Source: Ceratotherium simum simum (Eukaryota; Chordata; Mammalia; Perissodactyla; Rhinocerotidae). From it: a stretch of DNA of 64,000 bases. Shown piece after piece: positions 45,133-56,540 of this stretch (position 1 is the first letter of the stretch; every line of letters starts with the position of its first letter). A model generated the notes under the pieces. That model worked only from the letters and a program-made list of their open reading frames with translations. It was not told the DNA's origin and did not search any database. Made by a program: the position numbers and the translations under genes. The stretch is from NCBI RefSeq assembly GCF_000283155.1, contig NW_004454195.1, positions 5,711,501 to 5,775,500 on the forward strand. The letters run 5' to 3'.

Positions 45133-45513
45133 TGTTGTTGGTGCTGTTGAGTTAAGTCTGACTCCTAACGACCCTGTGTACAGCAGAGTGTAACTCTGCC
45201 TGGTCTTTTTGCGCCATCCTCTCATCTTCCGGTGCTATATCAGACAATGTATTCATAGGGTTTTCATGACCAATTTTTTTCGGAAGTGGGTGGCCAGGTC
45301 CTTCTTCCTAGTCTGTCTTAGTCTGGAAGCTCCACTGAAACCTGTCTACCATGGATGACCCTGCTGGTATTTGAAATACTGGTGGCATAGCTTTCAGCAT
45401 CACAGCAACATGACAACCAATAGACGGGTGGTATGGTTCCCTGACTGGAAAATGAACCCGGGCTGTGGCTATGAGAGTGCCGAATCTTAACCAGTAGACC
45501 ACCAGGGCTGGCT
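45133..45513 (-). mobile_element. ERE4-like long SINE
   Basis: Antisense copy of the family at 25854: CTGACTCCTAACGACCCTGT, GGAAGTGGGTGGCCAGGTCC, TACCATGGATGACCCTGCTG, and head ACCACCAGGGCTGGCT. Clearly diverged from the 26-27 kb copies, so it serves as an outgroup for them. Confidence 0.82.
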
Positions 45514-46899
45514 ATTCTAAGACACTGTTCAATTTAAGGGGAAGCAATGTCAAAGATTTTGGAGTTGGGTAGTGAGCCTTTTGGGTAGGGTCTTGCCGGC
45601 AGCAGTAATTTGGTGGAGTCACAACTGTTCAGGGTCCTGTTTGCTTTGCTAATTAGTCTAGAGTCTTGATTTTTGTTGGTGGACACTTGACGGTGCTCAG
45701 GGGTGGACACCAACCAAACAATGCCATTTTATCCATTTACTGTAATTAATACAACTGATAAGCAGGATGGAATACTGATGTTGGGAAGTCATTCCATTTA
45801 TATCCCACATAGGAGACTTTCCCTGAAAATTCAAACTATAATCAGAAGTAAAGGAAGTCAACTGGATGGGTGTCATGGTCATGGTGATTGAGCCATGCTG
45901 GTCAGATGGACCCAGGTGCATCGTATGGCTGTACGTGGGTCAGCTGGTTGTGGCAGCTGTTCATCTATAGGGTACTGGGGGCATCCTCACGTAGTCAACT
46001 ATTTTTCCTTTTTTTTTTTTTTAATAGAATCTTTGCAGACTTCCCCTTTCTATAAACACATTATCTTTTCCAGGTAGATCATAGTACCATGGATTAGATT
46101 ACAGTTTATTTTAGTTACATTCCAGCCTAGAGGACAGGGCGACCTGCCAGGTACCTTTGGTGAGAGAGTAACAAAGGGGAGCAGAGGACAGGGAGTTCTC
46201 CTAGGCTGTAGTCATAGCCTCGACTCTCTGGAGAGGAATGAGAGATAAGGAGAGGGGACTTGCACGTTTGAAGAGCACTGTATGTCAACTTGTTCTTTTA
46301 TAAATGTAACACTGATCTTTTCCATTGTGTTTTCCAAATTTTTCTCCGTCAGTGGGAAATTCTTCATCATTTCCCATAGTTATAATAACTGTTGGGGTTT
46401 GAGGGTTCCATTTCCCCCCCTCCTGTAAGTTGTGAATCAGTTGAGAAATAGGCACAGGTTTCAGCTAGGGGTGCAGATATCAGCTTTGATACTGGGAAGG
46501 CCAAAATGGAGATGTCTGCATGGCCCTGGGGCAAAGTGGGAGCTCCTGCAACCTGCATGGAGCTGGTTTATCTCAGTGGCAGGTGGAACAGCTGCACTGT
46601 GCTGCCTCAGGGGCTTGCCCCTTGGGGGGGAAGTGGAGGAGAGACTGGGCAGCCTTTGGGCGGGCATCTCAGGAGAAAGAGTGGGAGAGTGGACCCTCAG
46701 TTCATCCCTCCCCTCCCCTCGAGGAAGGAAGGATCACCCCAGTGTCAATCACACCCTCCCTCCGACAGGCTGAGTGAGCAGGAGGAGAAAATGAAGGAGG
46801 GTTTCTTCCCAATGTTCTTGAGATGAGAAGTCCTCAATTATGTATGGACTCAGGAGGTGAGGTTAACAGCTTGTAAAAGGTTTGAGTAACCTTTGGCTT
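45514..46899. other. Unassigned stretch
   Basis: 45640-46000 could be a decayed repeat but matches nothing I know. 46430-46800 is GC-rich with overlapping open frames on both strands, lacking domain or splice support. Confidence 0.3.
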
Positions 46900-47085
46900 G
46901 AGTAACCATGCATTACTCAAGTTCTCCTAACAACTCTAGATGTAGGTGCTTTACTCCCATTTTATAACAGGAATTTGGGTATTTTGTCCAGGTTCACCCA
47001 GATCTATTTAGGAGAGCAAGGACTTAAACCCAAGTCTCCTTGACTCTAAAGCCCGGGCTATCCTATCACACCAGGCCACCTATGA
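46900..47085 (-). mobile_element. MIR SINE
   Basis: CTTTACTCCCATTTTATAAC, AGAGCAAGGACTTAAACCCA, AGTCTCCTTGACTCTAAAGC: antisense MIR. Confidence 0.78.
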
Positions 47086-47204
47086 GAAAATGTGTGTGTT
47101 GCTGTCCCTTCCTTAAATTTGCTGTAGATGTAAAATAATCTCTTAGTAATCTGAGTTACTAGAACACAAACATATATGCCCGTGCCCCTTAACTGTGCTC
47201 TGTT

Positions 47205-47445
47205 TTGCAAGTACCGTCTCCACTTAGAATGATCCCTCCTTCATCATCTGGTCCCATGCAGATGTGACATCCCTTCTCTGGACGCCCATGGGTTTGTGTC
47301 TCCCATGTGTGAGGACCAGTGATGCCTTACTGTTGTGCTTGCTTTATCCCTTTCTGTAGAAGGTGGGGACCAAAGCACCTGTCGTTTTTGTTCATGTGGT
47401 ACCTGCAGCACAATGCCTGAACTCACAGGCTCTCTGGGAATATTG
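47205..47445 (+). mobile_element. L2 3' remnant
   Basis: AAGTACCGTCTCCACTTAGA and CTGCAGCACAATGCCTGAAC are weak sense L2 landmarks. Confidence 0.4.
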
Positions 47446-49189
47446 ATTTAATTGAATCAATTTAAGTGACTACTTTTCATTCACTTTAGAGTTCAAGAGG
47501 GAAGAAAACAGGATGGAGAGAAAAGGCCAGCAGGAGAAAGTAGAATAAAGTGGGAGCAGGAAGAAGGAGAGGGCAGAAGGGAGGTGATAAAGAGATGAAA
47601 GAAAAGAAATTTTAAAAAGAAGGAGAGAGGAGAGGTCACACAGCAGGTATTTGACATGGGCCAGGATGTCGTGCTTCCTCCTCCACCTGAGGTGGTCCTA
47701 CCCCTTTTGAGTGGCTCTGATCACCCTTGTCTTGTGTTGGTATTTGGGGAGGGGGTCACCACAGCGGTGGCCAGAGTGTCATTCATAATTCATCCCTCCC
47801 CATTGCAGCCACCCAGCCAGGAAATGCCCTCAACAGGCAAGTACTTGGGCAGCTGAGAAGTAGGCAAGATTAAACCATCTGGTTTCTATTTTTAGCCTGC
47901 TGTTAGCACTACCCAAAACTGATTGGTTCAAGGTAATCATTTGCGTCTATTTCCATTTTAATTATATGTCTCATTAAAACTCAGTTTGGGCTACATCAAA
48001 CTGGTTTCTGGTTGTTTCACTTTCTTTAATTCTTAAATTTACAGTTCTAATTAAGCCTTTCTATGTCTCTAATTTGAAAATGTTTTACAAGTTTACGTAG
48101 ATGTCATTTATTAAACAAAAGTTTTCATTAAATTCACTTGTCTCTGATAAGTGAATTAAAAAATTCACTTGTTTTTAAATTTAAAAAAAAGGAAAAGTAA
48201 CAATTGGTATTTGTTAAGTGGTAGAAGGAAGAGTGGGCATCACATTAAAAGGCCAGAAATTCAATAATGTTTAGGGCAGCTGAAAGTGGAATTTTGTTGA
48301 CGCAGTCACCAAGTATAGACTCTTGAGTTTAGCTAGCAAAAACTCAGAGCAGCTGATTCTATGAGGGTTATGGGAGGGTGTAGGCAATTTAGGGCCAGTG
48401 TTGTTGATTGGAGCAAGAAAGGGGTTACCGAGCTACCCTATAATGCCCATCTGCAAGTCCATACTGGGGAGGCCTCGGGGAGATGGCAGGAGTGAGCAAA
48501 GGATGGAAAATAATGGGCCGGTGTAGGGAAGGATGGGCAGGAGGATTGGGGGACGTATGACAGTGGGAAGTGGTGAGGGCAGGGGTGATTGGAAGTGGTT
48601 GGAAAAAGGAATGAGGGATAAATTAAAGCAAGTGGGAGGACATCAATCTATATCAGAGGTTTGTTGAAAAGAGCAGAAGTGTCTACTTTCTGGGCAATGT
48701 GAAGATCAACTGCGGAAGGTTCCTCTCTTCTGGGAAGAAACAGTCTAGTAATGGAGCTGACCTGTACCAGACACTTAGGGTACGAGACAGTATGCGATGC
48801 GTGCAATTGGCTGGCATAAGCCAATTACAATGGTCACTGAAGGCAGGGAGAGATTCAGTGCTTGCCTCTCCCCACTTCTTTGACAGTAGGTATTGTTTTT
48901 AGTTTTTTTTTTTTTTAATCCAACTCTTGGCAAGTCCCTGACACCAACCAGACACCCAGTGTGTGTTTGGTGAGCTGAACTTTGAGGAAGAGGAGCCATT
49001 TGGTGGGATAGGTTTGCTCTCCCCATTATATTGGTGTTGGTACAATGAATTTATGTCCCATCCTGTCTGTGTAATCACCAGTGACTTTATATGAAGTGAA
49101 TCTGTTAATCATTAGCTGTCAGATGGCAAGCAGCCTGCTCCCCTAGGCTAAGTCACTTAATCTCAGCCAAAACATTAAAAACATTTATA
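47446..49189. other. Unassigned stretch
   Basis: Nothing assigned; an AG-rich tract spans 47495-47645, and a T-run lies at 48905-48917. Confidence 0.3.
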
Positions 49190-49360
49190 AGAATTTTTGA
49201 GTTAGAAGGGATCTTACGGATCATTGATATGATCTCCTGATTTCCCCAGTTAGAAAGCTTAGGCCCTCAGGGGTTAGATGAGGTATCTGATTAATTGATA
49301 ATAAACATTGACTGCAGCCCAAGATGAGCCTGTCACAGAGCCAGTCAGTGTCTGGTCCCG
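49190..49360 (-). mobile_element. MIR3/L3-type remnant
   Basis: GAGTTAGAAGGGATCTTACG, GATCATTGATATGATCTCCT, AAAGCTTAGGCCCTCAGGGG is the dispersed 'gaagggacctcagagatcat' mammalian pattern. Family and strand are uncertain. Confidence 0.45.
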
Positions 49361-49931
49361 GATTAGGGAACGGATATCCTCACTCTGACTCCTGGTGTAC
49401 TTGGAAGGGCCATCACGTTTAAAACAACTATTAATTTTTAAATATTTATTTCCCAGAATTCTGTGATACTTTTCTAATACTAATATGTTTCTGTGGCATT
49501 AGCTACTTGATAAGGATTGCAATGATGGAATCTTCATAGTAGTAGGTAGCCACAGCAAGCTAAGCTTTTGTTCTAAAGGAAAATGGTGTCATGTGGGGCA
49601 GCTTAGAAGTCCATTCATTGAATAAACGGGTCATGACTGTGTGCACATTATGTACAAATTGTAGGGACTTTCCTGTTTTATGATACGCAGGTGCCCCGTG
49701 CCTCCTCCTGTTCCCTGTAGAATTTATATCCCTGGCAACTAGTAGCAGCAGGCAGGAACTTCTGCCTTCTACTGTGGAATGGTCCAATTCAAATGTAAAG
49801 CAGAAATAGAAAAACCACAATAGGAGAAAGGAAGTTGCATCTGGGCTTAGTGGGGTTCCTAGGTGAGTTGATTTTTTTTTTTTTTAAATCTTGCTTCTGC
49901 TTTGTTTTTTTTTTTTTAAATGCAAATTAGC
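49361..49931. other. Unassigned stretch
   Basis: Nothing assigned; T-runs at 49871-49885 and 49904-49916. Confidence 0.3.
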
Positions 49932-50189
49932 TTTTTTTTCCTGCAGGGGAAGATTTGCCCTAAGCTAACATCTGTTGCCAGTCTTCCTCCTTTTTTTCTT
50001 CCTTTTTCTTCCCCAAAGCCCCGGTACATAGTTGTATATAGTTGTAGGTTCTTCTGGTTCTTCTGTGTGAGCCACTGCCACAGCATGGCTACTGACAGTC
50101 AAGTGGTGTGGTTCCGTGCCTGGGAACTGAACCCAGGCTGCTGAAGCAGAGCACACCAAACTTTACCTGCTAGGCCATCAGGGCTGGCT
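49932..50189 (-). mobile_element. ERE SINE, diverged
   Basis: AGATTTGCCCTAAGCTAACA, TGTTGCCAGTCTTCCTCC, CCCCGGTACATAGTTG, AACTGAACCCAGGCTGCTGA and head CATCAGGGCTGGCTC. Older than the TSD-bearing copies. Confidence 0.82.
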
Positions 50190-50660
50190 CTCAATTTTTT
50201 TTTTAAGTTTACACCACTGAAAAAATTAAATTATATACACTGTAGGACTAAGGGGTTACATATAAAACCCAAAGGACTTTTCCCTCCACATTGAGAGAGT
50301 AGCTTTAATACTCAACTGTGCATTTGAGAACCTTTTAGCCAACTGCAGGACATGAGATTTGTGAGTGACACTCTGTGCTAACTAATCTGCCCAGTTGTCA
50401 TTCATTCTACCATCAGGGATTTAAGAGAAACTGGCATCAGAGGAAAGGGAAAGAGGGAAGTCAGTTGATAGAGGTGGCAGCAGACAGGCTGAACTTTGGG
50501 GGGAAAAGAACAAAAGTGAGAAAATAAACGTAAAGTTTTAGAGAAAGCAGACATTTAGGATAATGCCTTGGAAACATTTGCCAAGTTTCATAAGAAATCA
50601 CAATCTTGTATTTCACTTTATTGTCGATATCTACACATCTTGGTGGGATTTTTTTTTTTT
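50190..50660. other. Unassigned stretch
   Basis: Nothing assigned. Confidence 0.3.
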
Positions 50661-50901
50661 TGAAAAAGATTGGCCCTGCGCTAACATCTATTGCTAATCT
50701 TCCTCCTTTTTTTTTTTCTCCCCAAAGCCCCAGTACATAGTTGTGTATCATAGTTGTAGAGTTGTAGCTCTTCTGTGTGGGACGCTGCCTTAGCATGGCT
50801 TGATGAGCGGTGAGTAGGTCCATGCCCAGGATCTGAGCCAGCGAGCCCCAGGCTGCAGAAGCAGAACATGTGAACTTAACTGCTATGCCACTGGGCTGGC
50901 C
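50661..50901 (-). mobile_element. ERE SINE
   Basis: AAAGATTGGCCCTGCGCTAA, AGCCCCAGTACATAGTTG, GCATGGCTTGATGAGCGG and head CACTGGGCTGGCCCC. The flanks GGTGGGATTTT and GGGGTGGATTTT suggest a degraded TSD. A long minus-strand open frame across it is a by-product. Confidence 0.85.
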
Positions 50902-51414
50902 CCTGGGGTGGATTTTTTTTTTATAGGCATATTTGTTAGTATAGCACCCTAAGGCAGGTCTGAACCCTTCTTCTGGCTGCTGAAGATAATGACGCAGGAG
51001 AAAATGTAACTTCCTGGGAATTCCAGGCCAACTCCCTGGTGAAAGGTGTCTGAGCACCCACCAGCCTGTTTTTAATTGTTGAAACACCAACAATTGGGTC
51101 TTTATCCAGGTTTTGATCCAGGTTTTCATCCAGGTAGTGACTGTGGGCAGATAATTCTCAATGGTAGGTTAGACTGTTAAAAAAAGTTTTAGTGTTTCTA
51201 CTATATATGAAATAGCTTTGTAAACTGTCAAGTTTTACCCATCTTTATAATTAATAATTATGAGGCTAGACCTCTTAATATCTTTGAAATGGAGTAAAAA
51301 CTGATAGTAAATGCCATCATCTTCTCTGGGTCTTACTTTGGCACTGTTTAAAGCCTCAGCTTTAAACCAATTAGCTATTTCTGAAGTAAAAATAATTATA
51401 ATGATAATAATACC
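50902..51414. other. Unassigned stretch
   Basis: Nothing assigned apart from a short TTTTGATCCAGG/TTTTCATCCAGG direct repeat at 51111-51134. Confidence 0.35.
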
Positions 51415-51610
51415 GAATACTTAGTCCCTGGCCAGCACTATTCTAAATATTAATATTTTACATATATTAATTTATTAAAACCTCACAACCACACTAAGGG
51501 GTAGGGCTTATGTCTATTTTATAGATGAAGAAGATAATAGTGAGTGGGTCGAAGATTTGGATCTGAGTAGCCTCCAGATTCTGTGCTTTTAATCACAGCA
51601 CTGCACTGTA
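51415..51610 (-). mobile_element. MIR SINE
   Basis: GCCAGCACTATTCTAAATAT, TTTATAGATGAAGAAGATAA, CTTTTAATCACAGCACTGCA: antisense MIR. Confidence 0.75.
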
Positions 51611-52809
51611 TCAATCCTAAAACAAACAAAAACAAAAACGCACATGCCCTCACATTCGAGCTCTAAATAGTTCTTTGCAGACAAACCCTTACAATGCTAT
51701 GGGGCTACTTGATTTGCATTGCAATTGTATATATCTTTTTCAACAGGTAATATTTTTTTCTTGACTTTCTCTCGAAGAGAAAAATATAAATTTCTCTTAA
51801 GAGCCTAAGCTTAAAATTCCCCACTTAAGAAGAAGCCATGTCTGTGCTGAAGATAACTTCTCTTTTTGGACCTTTCTCGCTATATTATTTTTATTAATTA
51901 AAAAAAATTGTTTTTGTAGGCTCTTAAAGGGGATCAGCTTTTAGAGGAGGGGATAGTTTTTTGATGCTTCTCTGTTCCCCCACTTGCCTGCAGAAGTCTT
52001 CATTCTGCATTCAGAACTTACCAGACAGTGGCTTTGCTGTGAACTTTTTCTTGACTGTCTTATTAAATGATATATTAAATGTCTTATTAAATGATTAAAT
52101 GAGGGTACATTAATTTGCCTCTCGTGAATGTTACTGCCGCTCTTCTGTCAGGTACTCATAATGTCAGACATGAAAATAGAAATTAAAGGAATTTGGAAAA
52201 TAGTAACTATTTTTGCTTTGAAAATTCCTCTCCATAATTGGTTACTTGCTATCATTTTTATTCAGTGCAGATCCCATGAGTGGAACTGTTTTTAAGCACT
52301 GCTGATTTCCTCAAGCTCCTCAGAAGAAGCGGCTCTTCCTTCTTGGGCCCTGATTCTTCCCTGCCCCCCACAAGCTGTTGCATAGAGCAGTGCAGATAGT
52401 GCTGTGTGTGAGTCCAGGAGTGGCCCCCGGAGCTGAGTGGGTGACCTTGCTGCACATCCTTCTATAGATTGGTGGCCAGGGCACCTGGACACCTGAGATT
52501 TTTTTCTGACTTTTCCCTCAGGTGCCTTAGTTATTCTCTTTAGAGCATACTAAAGAACTATTAACCATATCATGAGGCTCAGTTTTTACTCTGAGAGGAC
52601 AGGTGCAACTCCATACCTGGAAGATGGGCACAGTGTCCACTGACATCCATGTACATCATACTTAGACATTTGCCTCGGACCAGCGTGAATCCGGAGTGCA
52701 CCACAAGAATTACAGTTAGTACCATCACAGATTTGTTTAGTTAGTGTGCTACTATTTTTAGGTTCCTTCAAACCCTTTATTTTATGTAAAGCTTGCAAAC
52801 CTCTGCAGA
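51611..52809. other. Unassigned stretch
   Basis: Nothing assigned; AATGATATATTAAATGTC repeats imperfectly at about 52065-52105. Confidence 0.3.
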
Positions 52810-52910
52810 AGACCTGACAGTTATTATTAGCCCCATTTTTCATTTGAGTCCACAGATGCCCCAGTAAGTGGTTACTGGGGCCAGCTAGGTAGCCTGTGGA
52901 GCTCGGCCCA
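52810..52910 (-). mobile_element. MIR fragment
   Basis: TTATTATTAGCCCCATTTTT, CATTTGAGTCCACAGATGCC is a partial antisense MIR core. Confidence 0.4.
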
Positions 52911-53274
52911 TGGGATGAGGAGGGAGTCACTTCCCCTCGGCCTGGTTGATACTGTGTTTGTGTAGGACTGGTCCCTTGGGCATTGAGAAGAGGTGAATGG
53001 AGTATGAGAACATCAGGTTAGACTTGCCTTTTTTCAACTCTAGAGAAAAAAGAGATCAAGTAGTCTTCCAATCAGTAAAGCCTGACTATAATTTTGCTTT
53101 TACTCGAATAGCATGTGACCTACTGTAAAGCAAAGAAGGGAGAGGAACTAGTTGGGGTCATTCTTTAGAGCCACCAGTTGTGGGTGCCACTGAGTGATAC
53201 CTATTGTGGCTGTCTCAGTGCAACCCTTTCTCTTCCGGATTTTCTTTAGCTTTCTTCTTTATGCCTTTCCCATT
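52911..53274. other. Unassigned stretch
   Basis: Nothing assigned. Confidence 0.3.
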
Positions 53275-53390
53275 CATTTATTCTACAGAGATAAATACTT
53301 ATTATGTGCCAGGCACTGTGTTAGGTGCCAGGGATCCAAAGAGTAATAAGCCACTAGGTTTCTGTCCATGAGACCCTCACATGCTATTGG
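53275..53390 (-). mobile_element. L2 3' fragment
   Basis: TACTTATTATGTGCCAGGCA, CTGTGTTAGGTGCCAGGGAT, CC: antisense L2 end. Confidence 0.7.
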
Positions 53391-53855
53391 AAAAATGATT
53401 AGACTTTGTCAAGAGTTTTTATCATTTATGCTATGCTGCCAATTCTAGATCTCATCTGAGTTTTATAATGGCCTTGTAAGAAGTGACTGTTACCAGATCC
53501 TTTTTGTCTTTTCCTTTCTTGTTTATTTCCCTTCCCCGACATTTTTGTCTCTATCCTTTCTCCATACTTGAAACCCAGTATTCCTAAATATTTCCCGGCA
53601 CTGCTTAACTGTACATTTAAGATTTAAAAAGTTGTCCGATTTCTGGTGTATCTCTTCCTAAGTCAAACAAAATTTTATATCACTTTTGTGACCTCCTCTT
53701 CACGAACAGCCAAATGTATTTTGACTCTATTTCAGGTATTTTCCAAAATGAGTCATCAGTCATTTCTGATGAAATATTTCCATTAAATGGTGGTATCTTT
53801 TAAAAGCCTGTTTTAATCTCTATGATTATTTTATGGAATTTTAAGATTTAAATCC
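53391..53855. other. Unassigned stretch
   Basis: Nothing assigned. Confidence 0.3.
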
Positions 53856-53868
53856 TAGATTAGCTTTT

Positions 53869-54117
53869 TTCTTTTTGTCTTTTTGGTGAGGAAGATGGGC
53901 CCTGAGCTAACATCTACCAATCCTCCTCTTTTTGCTGAGGAAGACTGGCCCTGGGCTAACATCCGTGCCCATTTTCCTCTACTTTATATGGGACGCCACC
54001 ACAGCATGGCTCAACAAGCGGTGTGTTGGTGCATGCCCGGGATCCGAACCGGCAAACCCCGTGGCCGCCGCAGTGGAGCGCGCGCACTTAACCACTTGCA
54101 CCACCAGGCTGGCCCCA
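53869..54117 (-). mobile_element. ERE SINE
   Basis: GAGGAAGATGGGCCCTGAGC, GAGGAAGACTGGCCCTGGGC, ATATGGGACGCCACCACAGC and head ACCAGGCTGGCCCC. TSD TAGATTAGCTTTT at 53856-53868 and 54118-54130. Inverted partner of 54211. Confidence 0.93.
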
Positions 54118-54210
54118 TAGATTAGCTTTTGAAAGCTTTTTCTTATATAGGAGCAAAAGACTAGAAAATACCAGTTTCTATTATTCAGAGACTGCAGAAT
54201 TCCAATTTTG

Positions 54211-54451
54211 GGGCCCGGCCCCATGGCGTAGTGGTTAAGTGCATGTGCTCCGCTGCTGGCGGCCCGGGTTTGGATCCTGGGCGTGCACCTATGCACGGCT
54301 TGTCAGGCCATGCTGTGGCGGCGTTGCATATAAAAAAGTGGAGGAAGATGGGCATGGATGTTAGCCCAGGGCCAGTCTTCCTCAGCAAAAAGAGGAGGAT
54401 TGGCATGGATGTTAGATCAGGGCTGATCTTTCTCACCAAAAAAAAAAAAAA
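54211..54451 (+). mobile_element. ERE SINE
   Basis: Head CGGCCCCATGGCGTAGTGG, GGGTTTGGATCCTGGGC box, two GGAGGA..ATGGATGTTAG modules and an A-tail. Perfect TSD AGAATTCCAATTTTG at 54196-54210 and 54452-54466. Confidence 0.94.
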
Positions 54452-54466
54452 AGAATTCCAATTTTG

Positions 54467-55127
54467 CGTGACCTGGATGAGAACCCGCCTTTTCTTCATC
54501 GAGTCCATCCAGGGAAGCTAAACCATGTTCATATGTTTCTGCCCTTTTTGCCTTTTACCTGTGTTTTTATGTGTCTTGTCATGTTGAAATACACTATTGA
54601 TGATCTATAGATACATACCAATGTGATAGATGCATAGACATATTTTACATTTATGTGTTTGCAGGACTTTTCATTGTAGTTCTTCTTGGAATCTACTTTT
54701 CTTGGAACAAAAACTTAGACATACAGGGCATTTGCTAACTATAGATTTGGAAAGGCAAAAGGGTGCCTTGACATTCTGTTGGGTATTAAGAGCAAGAGTT
54801 GAGAAAGCAACTCCTCCTTTGATTTGGTAGGTATAGTACAAGAACGTTTAGCCATCCCTACGAATCAGTTTTTCATAGGAGTTTATATCACAGCAAATTT
54901 ATTATCTTCTCTTTTGTTTTCCACCTGTTAAAGAACGTAAAAGGATTTCCTGCTGTCAGTGATACTGCTAGGGTTGGATTAGTTGGAGTTAAACACCATG
55001 TTTTCCATTGAAGTTGGGAGTGAGGATTATACTTGAAAGAGATCGTCAGGTTTGGTTTGTATTAGTTACATCTAAATAGGTGTATGTGAAATAACTGATA
55101 ATTAAAAAAGGTGATACTTGTAACTCC
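54467..55127. other. Unassigned stretch
   Basis: Nothing assigned. Confidence 0.3.
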
Positions 55128-55142
55128 AAGAAAAATACTTTT

Positions 55143-55324
55143 ATTTTTTCTGACGCAGATTCTTGCTGAGCTAACATCTGTTGCCAGTCTTCCTCTATTT
55201 TGTATATGGGTTACTGCCACAGCATGGCCACTGAGGAGTGGTGTAGGTCCACTCCTGGGAACCAAACCTGGGCTGCTGAAGTGGAGTGCGCCCAACTTAA
55301 CCACTAGGCCACTGGGGCTGGCCC
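55143..55324 (-). mobile_element. ERE SINE
   Basis: GCTGAGCTAACATCTGTTGC, TTGTATATGGGTTACTGCCA, GAACCAAACCTGGGCTGCTG and head CACTGGGGCTGGCCC. TSD AAGAA(A/G)AA(T/C)ACTTTT at 55128-55142 and 55325-55339. Confidence 0.88.
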
Positions 55325-55339
55325 AAGAAGAACACTTTT

Positions 55340-55412
55340 TTTTTTTTTTTTGAAATTTACATAAACATAATTTTATTTAATTATTCTTTTACCATAAAAA
55401 GCTTTTTATAGT
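55340..55412 (-). mobile_element. 73-bp minimal retroinsert
   Basis: A T-run (poly(A) on the minus strand) followed by about 60 bp of AT-rich sequence. It is bounded by perfect copies of AAGAAGAACACTTTT (55325-55339 and 55413-55427). Poly(A) plus TSD indicates LINE-machinery insertion of a very short 5'-truncated RNA; the source is not recognised. Confidence 0.75.
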
Positions 55413-55469
55413 AAGAAGAACACTTTTGATGAAGTCACCCATGGCTCTAAAATAGTCCATTCTTGTACA

Positions 55470-55640
55470 TAAGCCCTTCAGTAAACATTTTCTGAATGCC
55501 TAGTAAAGGCCTGGAACTGTATTCCTTACAGAATAAAGTGTAAGCATGGTCTTCAGAGCCCTCTATTACCTGTTCTCTTCCCTGCCTTTCCTTTATCTGC
55601 ATTTTCTTATTCTCCTAGTATGCTGACCAACCCCCCTTGC
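55470..55640. mobile_element. L2 remnants
   Basis: AACATTTTCTGAATGCCTAG (antisense-like) then AGAGCCCTCTATTACCTGTT (sense-like) are short L2 3' pieces in opposing orientation. Confidence 0.4.
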
Positions 55641-55689
55641 TCCTGAGAAGTGCTGTGACTGCAGAAGCTGTGGGTGCTGTGGGAGCAGC

Positions 55690-56540
55690 AGAAGGGAAGG
55701 CTTCCTGGAGGAGGTGACTTCTAAACTGAGATCATAAGGACTGAGGAGGAAGGGAAGGAGAGTTGGCCAAGGTCAGAAGCAGGGAGATTAGTTAAATGGC
55801 TGTTGGAGTTGTCCAGGTGAAATGAATGGTGGCCTGAATTAAGATAGATGTAGAGAAGGAAGCAAATGGACTCAAGATAGACTTAGGTAGAATGACTAGA
55901 GTGAGGAGATTGATTCTATTTAGGAGAGTGTAAGAGGGAGGTGCAGCATTCTGGTTTCTGGCCTGAACAGTTGGGTGGTCGAAGGGCTCTGCACTTAGAT
56001 AAGAGAGCTAGCAAGAGGCACAGGTGAGGGGAAGATGATGAGCTCTGTTATGGACACAGTGAAATTTAGGTGCCTGTGGTTTGTCCAGATGAGGATTCCA
56101 GTAGGCATGGGGTTGTATTCCTGGGAATTCAGTAAAGACATCTGGCTGGAGAAAAAGATTTGGAAGTTTTCAGCTGGTATTTGGAGGCACAGGAGTAAGA
56201 GAGATCCCTTGGCATATAACGTGGTATGAGAAGAGAAACTGGCCTGGGGTGGCCCTCAGAAGGGCACCATCTTTGCAGGGGTGGGCGGCAGGAGGGCAGC
56301 TCTCAAAGGAGAGGGGTAAGGAGTGATCAGAAAGGTAAAGACAAGCAAGAGAATTTGGTGTCAGGGAGTCAAGAAGAAATTGCAGAGAATAATGCACAGT
56401 GTCAAATGTTGCCAAGAGCTCATGGCAGGCCAAGACTGGATGTGGCTCATTGGTGTTAGCAAACAGGGAGATATTGGTGACTTGGTCAGAGCAGTTGTTG
56501 TGGAGTGCTAGGGATATGTTGTGGTTTATGGCATGAAGGG
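55690..56540 (-). mobile_element. L2 LINE with ORF2 reverse-transcriptase remnant
   Basis: Begins at AAGGCTTCCTGGAGGAGGTG and runs antisense through the ORF2 C-terminus. On the minus strand (56170-56433) a decayed reverse-transcriptase segment is readable: the ATFDTVHYSLQFLL stretch corresponds to the L2 'AAFDTVDHSLLL' motif. Stops and frameshifts abound, so no activity. It is the longest L2 in the window. Confidence 0.78.

Noticed and set aside
50461..51129. 222-codon minus-strand open frame
   Set aside because: It runs straight through an ERE SINE and flanking DNA with no conserved domain; a chance frame.
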